Shown here: one piece after another, positions 58,180 to 64,000 of the stretch
Layout of the letters: each line of letters opens with the position of its first letter
Position numbering within the stretch: the first letter of the stretch is position 1
Assembly (NCBI RefSeq): GCF_020536995.1
Contig: NC_068366.1
Coordinates: 17,360,237-17,424,236 of the forward strand
Direction: 5' to 3'
DNA from: Dreissena polymorpha
Taxonomy: Eukaryota > Mollusca > Bivalvia > Myida > Dreissenidae
DNA length: 64,000 bases
Notes under the pieces: model-generated
The model's input: only the letters and a program-made list of their open reading frames with translations
Database searches by the model: none
Told to the model about the DNA's origin: nothing
Made by a program: the position numbers and the translations under genes

Positions 58180-58851
58180 GTCGTTATACAATATTTTGGT
58201 ATATTTGTGTCATTTGATTACTTTTAAACTTATAATTTATGAAAGATTACTTGAATACAGTGAGACAATACCAAGTACAATGATACAGATGCAGGCATCT
58301 GTGCTTGTTCTTTAGATGCTCCGCCTTTCGGTGGAGCGGTTTTATTTAAGTAATGTAATTTATCAACTAATAATATCGCGATTTGTATTATTATATTTAA
58401 AAGTCAACTAAAAAAAATCATTCTTATGTATGTTTCGTTATCTGAACAACGATTGAGTTGGTTCTTTATGACAGAGAAACACTCAATTGTTAACGTTTTT
58501 GTTCAATGCATGTACTCCGATGTTTTCAGTTACAAATTTAAAGATCTTAGTAATATAAGGAGGGAACCACAAAAGTGTAGTTTTGGGCGTACCTTTCTAG
58601 CCCTACTTTTGATCTAGGTTTATTTCGATATTTTATTCAGCGACATCATTAAACACCGATCGAATTGGGCCAAATTTCTAAATTTAGTAAATGCTGATAT
58701 TGTTCATCTTTTGCGTTCTTTCTCAGGATTTAAATTCACACAATGGTTTAAAGTAATATATTCAATAAAGAAGGTGGATGTCTGTAACAAAAGAACTATA
58801 CATAGTTCTGAAAATGTTCACCAATTGAACGTTATACTCAGAATGCACAGC
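58180..58851 (+). pseudogene. Relict of a second endoglucanase locus (non-coding part only)
   Basis: Matches the flanks of cellulase exon 1. 58140-58182 corresponds to about 35455-35496, and 58183 onward corresponds to about 35890-36529 in intron 1. The intervening 0.4 kb, with the TATA box, 5' end and signal-peptide exon, is missing. Exons 2 and 3 lie beyond the right border of the block and were never copied or were lost. No enzyme can be made. Confidence 0.75.
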
Positions 58852-59210
58852 GATTCGAAAGCAAAACAGCGGCAAAAATAAAGATGCTGACAAATGGGCA
58901 CGCTCGAGCATGATGTTTTTTTCACGCTTATATCACGATTGCCTGTCAGATGTATCAAGTTGTTTGCTTTTGATAAGTTCACACATTATAGTGATTAATT
59001 TCTGTTTTATTTTAATGGACAATATAAATGTAGCAAAATGTACGGATCAAATATTTAATATTTTATTGTACCAGTGTATGAAACTAGTTTGTAAATTATA
59101 ACCAAATCCTAGGGTAAAAAATAGTTTCCTCTTAAACCAAATGGTCTAGAGGTTTAATATTTCGCGTGTAACACCGCATTGTTGTCCTCAACTCGATTTG
59201 TTTCAAAAAA
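58852..59210. other. Sequence beyond the duplication border, no gene
   Basis: Unrelated to the matching place in copy A. No open frame or repeat could be supported. Confidence 0.45.
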
Positions 59211-59214
59211 GTCA

Positions 59215-59470
59215 AGTCAAAAACTTTTTTTTTATTTTTTTAATTCAATATAATACATACAATTTATACATGTATATGAGCATACAACAAAGTGATTGTA
59301 CAAAGCAATACCGTTCAGACATGTTATACAAGATATGCTAATATATATACTTTTTTTGGTTTCCTTATGATTAAGAAAAAAACAACAACAAAAAACAAAA
59401 AAAATTGGTTAATATGTTTTTCTTTGGTTGTTTGTGATAGTTGTTTTTTGTTTTAAAAAGAGAAAAGAAA
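59215..59470 (-). repeat. Second copy of the poly(A)-type insert seen at 22195
   Basis: Shares AATTCAATATAA, ATACATGTATATG, ACATGTTATACAAGATATGC and a run of AACAACAA with 22195-22430, in the same orientation. This shows that the 419-bp insert belongs to a dispersed family. Confidence 0.75.
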
Positions 59471-59659
59471 AGAACAACAGAAAACGGCCACCGGAAAAAC
59501 TTTGCGAAACCGAAATTTCGCAAACTTTAGTACCCTTTTTCTTGAAGGTTTGCTTATTTGTGATAAAGTATAAGATAAAAGTCTAACTTGTGATTAATAA
59601 TTGGTTATTTTTGCTTGTTAAATGCGTTTTCTTCACTATGAACTTTATTTGCAAAGTTG

Positions 59660-60125
59660 GGGTTCCCATGGGATTTTTGTATTTTCCAATGGGATTTTTC
59701 ATTATCCCATGGGAATTTTGGTTTCTCCCATGGGATTTTTCTCCAGCTTTTTTTATGGGAGAAAAAATCCCATGGGATTTTCAAAAACATAAAACACGTT
59801 CGTTTTTGCTTAGTTATCGAGTTTAAGCATTGTGAAAGTATTTGTGCTTATTTTCGTTCAATTTACTTTGATAGAAAAAAAATCCCATTTTTTTATGGGA
59901 AAAAAAAATTCCATGGGATTTTTTTTCTGATTTTTAGAGATTTAGTCATGTAATCTTCAGAAACACTACCTTTTAACAAATGATGAGCATTTCTCGCGAT
60001 TTCAACGCGTTAAATCGTGTTTTTAAAAAATAAAAAATCCCATGGGATTTTTTGTCCCATGGGATTTTTTTGTCCCATGGGATATTTTGTCCCATGGGAT
60101 TTTTTTTCCAATGGGATTTTTTTTA
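59660..60125. repeat. Dispersed CCCATGGGATTTTT array
   Basis: The palindrome CCCATGGG, usually followed by ATTTTT and preceded by T or AAAAT, occurs repeatedly. There is a loose cluster at 59665-59785, more near 59885-59925, and a dense run at 60035-60110 with about 18-bp spacing. Some units carry one change (CCAATGGG). Open frames across it are artefacts of the repeat. Confidence 0.85.
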
Positions 60126-60145
60126 AGGTATAAGTTTCTAAAAGC

Positions 60146-60149
<4 letters not shown>

Positions 60150-60216
<67 letters not shown>

Positions 60217-60217
60217 C
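60150..60217. repeat. (TAA)n microsatellite
   Basis: About 22 near-perfect AAT/TAA units. Simple repeat, no other content. Confidence 0.95.
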
Positions 60218-60727
60218 GTGCTCAATATGATGAATTTGTACTTTTAAGCGACTAACATTTTTATTCGAGCCGATCTTCGAGTCCGAATGGTGAGTATAAG
60301 AGCAATTTACCAGTACAAAAAAATCTCACTTGTGTAGAGAACGCTACCGTACTATAAAATAATCTTGATAATAAGTCATATCATTTCTCGACAGAAAATG
60401 AAAACAGTATCCATATTGATGTCAGCAATGTCCCCTGCTATGATAAATATTGACAAAATGAAAAACCTTGACAATAATTCCGTGTCGAATACGCATTAGA
60501 TTATAGCAATCAAATTCATATAAGCATTGATAAGATAATATGCGAAAATGGGTCTTATGTCAAATACGGCCAGCGTAGCTCCATTTCATAATGTTCGGTA
60601 TTAAGTCACGTCAAGTTTCGTGGTCGAGTTATAGCATAATAATCATTTTCACATTACGCGAATCATATGAGTTTCCCTACATATATTGTGTTAACATTTA
60701 TGTTATACTAATGTGCGATGATGAAAA

Positions 60728-61542
60728 GGGGATTTCGGTAATTCTACATTCGCCCGCCTAGTACCGAAATCCCCATATTTACGCCTTAAAGGGTCAATAG
60801 GTCATCGGTATGAATGGTTTTTGACTTCACATGAATGTTAAGGTGCAAAAAAATGATATTAATTTTAATTATTAAGCACTCTTGACAGCATTAAGTTGCC
60901 TCTCAGTGGGGATTTCGGTAATTCTACACTAGTGTCAACAAAATTATTATAGTGTTTTTTTTTCATTAGCAACCAGTGACATGTATTATCTCCTATTCGG
61001 TTACTTCTTTTGGAAAATAATTAGCGGGGATTTCGGTACTGCTACATTCGTACGCCCAGAGCCGAAATCACCCATGTTTACGCCAATCCCCCATATTACG
61101 CCATATTACGCCTTAAAGGGTCTATATGTCATTATGTTTGGGTTTTGGCTTTGCATTAATGTTGATTTGTACACAATCATATTAGTGTTAATCATTTAAA
61201 CACTCTTATCAAATATTTTTTCCATTATTAAATAGTTTATTAATGTGAAAAATGTGTAAACGAATGTAAAAAAGGTAAAATGTACATTTAAAACATTGGT
61301 TACACAAAAGTATATGTAAATATAACATGACATAGTAATAATAAGTCTTCAGAAAGTATTTTCCAAACAAATTTGATGAAACAAATGATATCGTACTACC
61401 TTATTTACAATATGCTATACACTTTTGCAATTTAGTTATCAATGTTTAATCAAAGCATAAATCAGCATATGTTGCCTCTTAGCGGGGATTTCGGTAATTC
61501 TTAACAAGCACATAAACCCGCGCCGGTACCGAAATCCCCGCT
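60728..61542. repeat. Cluster of hairpin repeats with GGGGATTTCGGTA arms
   Basis: Hairpin 1: arms 60728-60740 and 60762-60774, 13 bp perfect. Half-unit: 60908-60928. Hairpin 2: 61026-61038 with an imperfect partner near 61060-61073. Hairpin 3: arms 61481-61496 and 61527-61542, 16 bp perfect (AGCGGGGATTTCGGTA). The sequence after hairpins 1 and 2 is also shared (TTACGCCTTAAAGGGTC), and GTTGCCTCT.AG. precedes the half-unit and hairpin 3, so these belong to a larger tandemly scattered unit. A further half-unit lies at 63771-63791. Confidence 0.85.
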
Positions 61543-62600
61543 GTACAAACCTTCAAGTGTAAAAAAAATACTGATTTAGGTTTAAATAAAGGGAACAATA
61601 GTATTTTTGGCCACCAAAAAGCACTTCCGCGTCAACAAAACGATTGAAATTATGTCAGAAACCCAGCTTTTCATTGTATATATTGCAATACACCATCGGC
61701 CGCCGAGAGCGGAATACTGCGCTTGGCCGCTAAACAATGTGGATTGCATCAAATTAAATGTCAATTTTCGATTTTATTACAAAAATAAACACTGCCTTTT
61801 TATAAATATGTCAAGCACGTACACTTAACAAAAAAATCGATATATCTTTATGTAATGTAGAAAAGTAAAGCGCTTTATATATAACAATGTTTTATAATGT
61901 CTCTCTGGTTGAGAAAAAAACTAAACAAAACCATGTAGAACATATAATATGTTTTCATAATTAAAAAAAAAAAATTAATGATGCACGTGATGTTTTATAA
62001 TTGATATAAGTTCACGTGTCATTGAACGAGTTAAGGGAAAGATGCGAATTAAATTACACATAATAGAAAACGGATACTATATTGTCAGCTTGATTTATAA
62101 ATTGTGTTCCATCGCGCCAATATATTCATTGTTCCATGAAATTTTGTATAAAAGCAAAACGATTGAAATTATGTCAGAAATCCTCCTTTTCACATGAAAT
62201 GATCTTTAACACTTTATTTATTCCAATCAGGTAAATAACAAATACAATAATAGGGAAAGTCTATACTGTGTATTAGAAACTTGTTGTGGTGATCCCTATC
62301 TTATCCGCTCAATACACATCCACCTGGCTACTGTACAGAAAAAATTAGATTTACTTCCAAAATAACTGATTTCATTAATTGCTAACTTGTTGTCTACATT
62401 TTAAATTAACAACGATAATGGATCGACATCACCGTTGCACAATTATTAAGTTCACAGTAATCTGTACTTTAAATAGATAGCCTAATTAAAGACGGTGCTA
62501 ATAAAGAACAAAGCGTGAATGTGGATATTAAGAAATTAGATCCTTTTTTGCATGACACTGGCAGTATATCATTTTATCTTATATAAATAAGCCACATTTA
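61543..62600. other. No gene seen
   Basis: AT-rich sequence without a supported open frame. The phrase AAACGATTGAAATTATGTCAGAAA occurs twice in shortened form (near 61640 and 62157), suggesting an old local duplication. Confidence 0.45.
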
Positions 62601-62614
62601 AGACATGGATAAAA

Positions 62615-63000
62615 TTAAAATAAGACACATTTGCATTTTTCATTTCTTGAAAAAAAAATAAGCACGCAGTCACATATAAATAAGATACATTGAAGACACA
62701 GACAAAAATAAATAAGACACATTTGCATCTTTCACTAAATTTTCTTGAAAAAACATGTGAAACTGAAGAAAAACATTTATTACTGACACATTATTCTAAA
62801 AGTCGACTGACAACTTAAGTTCAAAGAGGGATTTACAATTAAATAAGATCCATTTTCGCATGATGCTGGTTGTAGAGCAAGCAATACATTTCTTACTGAC
62901 ACATTATTCTAAAAGTCGACAGGCAACATAAATTCAAAGAGGGAACCACAATTAAATAAGATCAATTTTCGCATGATACTGGTTGTATAGCAAGTAGTCA
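62615..63000. repeat. Two short tandem duplications
   Basis: AATAAGACACATTTGCAT recurs about 90 bases apart (near 62618 and 62709). A second, clearer pair has units at 62781 and 62894 (113-bp period), each opening TACTGACACATTATTCTAAA and containing TTTTCGCATGAT.CTGG. Confidence 0.8.
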
Positions 63001-63171
63001 CATATTAATTACAGCTTGCATTAGTTGCAATAATTTTGTTAAGTGCGCGTGCTTCTGAACGTTGCGTTAAGCGAGAGTGTTGTCATTTTGTTAGTTTTAT
63101 ATTTTGGTATTATGTATGATTATTGCTTGTTTTGAATTTGAAATAAACGCTTTCTGGCAAATAAGCATCGT

Positions 63172-63743
63172 CTTAATTTTAATACAAATAATGAACATTT
63201 GACATACAAAATGTCCAATAACATACCGGCAATAACATTATATATATGTTAATTTCTTTGCATGTTTATACCGAAATTATAGCCGACATCGGCAGTTAGG
63301 GAAATTTTGTGACACACTTTAACACATCAAACATGCATGATAGTTCTTTTTTCATATGATATTCCCCTGGTTGCTTACCGGTGTATTGGTGCAGTTGATA
63401 ACCCCGCCGGGACTACAGTAGGGTGCTAATACACACGTGTATCGTGTTCAATACAATCGTTTTAATTTTAATACAAATAATGAACATTTGACATACAAAA
63501 TGTCCAATAACATATCGGCATTAACATTATATATATGTTAATTTCTTTGCATGTTTATACTGAAATTATAGCCGACATCGGCAGTTAGGGAAATTTTGTG
63601 ACACACTTTAACAAATCAAACATGCATGATAGTTCTTTTTTCATATGATATTCCCCTGGTTGATTACCGGTGTATCGGTGCAGTTGATAACCCCGCCGGG
63701 ACTACAGTAGGGTGCTAATACACACGTGTATCGTGTTCAATAC
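63172..63743. repeat. Recent 289-bp tandem duplication
   Basis: Two adjacent units, offset 289 bases (AATACAAATAATGAACATTT at 63181 and again at 63470), differ at only a handful of positions. The second unit ends at CGTGTTCAATA near 63743. No coding content was seen. Confidence 0.93.
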
Positions 63744-63770
63744 CCGATCCATGCTACAACGTGTAAGAAC

Positions 63771-63791
63771 GGGAATTTCGGTAATTCTACC
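63771..63791 (+). repeat. Half-unit of the hairpin repeat family
   Basis: GGGAATTTCGGTAATTCTAC matches the left arm and loop start of the hairpins at 60.7-61.5 kb with one base different. No right arm follows. Confidence 0.65.
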
Positions 63792-64000
63792 TTTTTAAGC
63801 TTGCGCACCTCTAATGGGCACATATCCAAATATAATTTAATTAATTATTTTCCTAATCAGCATCATTTCACTAAACTACATGCAAATTTGTAGGTAGGCT
63901 TTCCACGCTTAAAAAAAATAAACCGATTTTTTTCAAAACCACCCTCACGCTCGGCTTTTGTCCAGTTTATTTTCACCCCTGGGGTATATAAAAGTTCCAT

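Larger units (their letters stand above)
48040..58851 (+). repeat. Segmental duplication, copy B
   Basis: Matches 19770-36529 in order and orientation. It holds the receptor pseudogene, its 3' flank and the non-coding start of the cellulase locus. The right border is sharp at 58851 (GAATGCACAGC, then unrelated sequence). Insertions specific to B are at 51547-51733, about 52830-53340 and about 56760-56940. Its centre is offset about 25 kb from copy A. Confidence 0.85.

Noticed and set aside
59590-59953. Repetitive proteins rich in Pro-Trp-Asp-Phe
   Set aside because: They are translations of the CCCATGGGATTTTT array, open on both strands for compositional reasons.
1-64000. CRISPR array or prokaryotic operon
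   Set aside because: No regular spacer-repeat array with unique spacers was seen, and the genes have GT-AG introns and poly(A) signals, so the DNA is animal.

Overview
This 64 kb window is AT-rich, intron-rich animal DNA. Three things point to a bivalve mollusc: a GH45 endoglucanase of the mollusc type, a spliced adhesion-class seven-pass receptor, and a dense background of LINEs, tRNA-like SINEs and TTAAAGGG-ended MITE-like repeats. Several of these repeats resemble ones I associate with dreissenid mussels. The species is inference; no ribosomal or mitochondrial marker is present.

Layout. 1-3.6 kb is non-coding and holds a short tandem array and one half of an old 0.9 kb duplicated block. 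3.64-8.4 kb holds an apparently intact non-LTR retrotransposon (LINE) on the minus strand. Its ORF1 and ORF2 lie in the same frame, separated by one UAG codon. 9.88-28.76 kb holds a 27-exon plus-strand gene that I assembled by reading-frame phase (1,002 aa, no break). It encodes a signal peptide, cadherin-like repeats, a hormone-receptor (HRM) domain, a GAIN domain with a GPS cleavage site, seven membrane segments and a short tail. 35.83-40.36 kb holds a three-exon, 203-aa secreted GH45 endoglucanase with a TATA box and a poly(A) signal. 40.6-47.7 kb is repeat-rich: a long inverted repeat, direct repeats, a 32-bp-period array and a decayed second LINE.

48.04-58.85 kb is a second copy of the 19.77-36.53 kb block. 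It carries the receptor from the second HRM exon to the stop codon, plus the start of the cellulase locus. This copy lacks the signal-peptide, cadherin and first HRM exons. It has several nonsense and frameshift changes and has lost the cellulase promoter and first exon, so it is a duplicated pseudogene block. Comparing the copies dates insertions: a 419-bp poly(A)-type insertion with an 11-bp target duplication occurs only in copy A, and a Penelope-like GIY-YIG fragment occurs only in copy B.

58.9-64 kb has no convincing gene. It is notable for a dispersed CCCATGGG array, a (TAA)n tract, a family of short hairpins with the arm GGGGATTTCGGTA, and a nearly identical 289-bp tandem duplication.

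The genes do not form a pathway. The receptor is a surface signalling protein and the cellulase a digestive secreted enzyme; they are neighbours on the same strand and were duplicated together.
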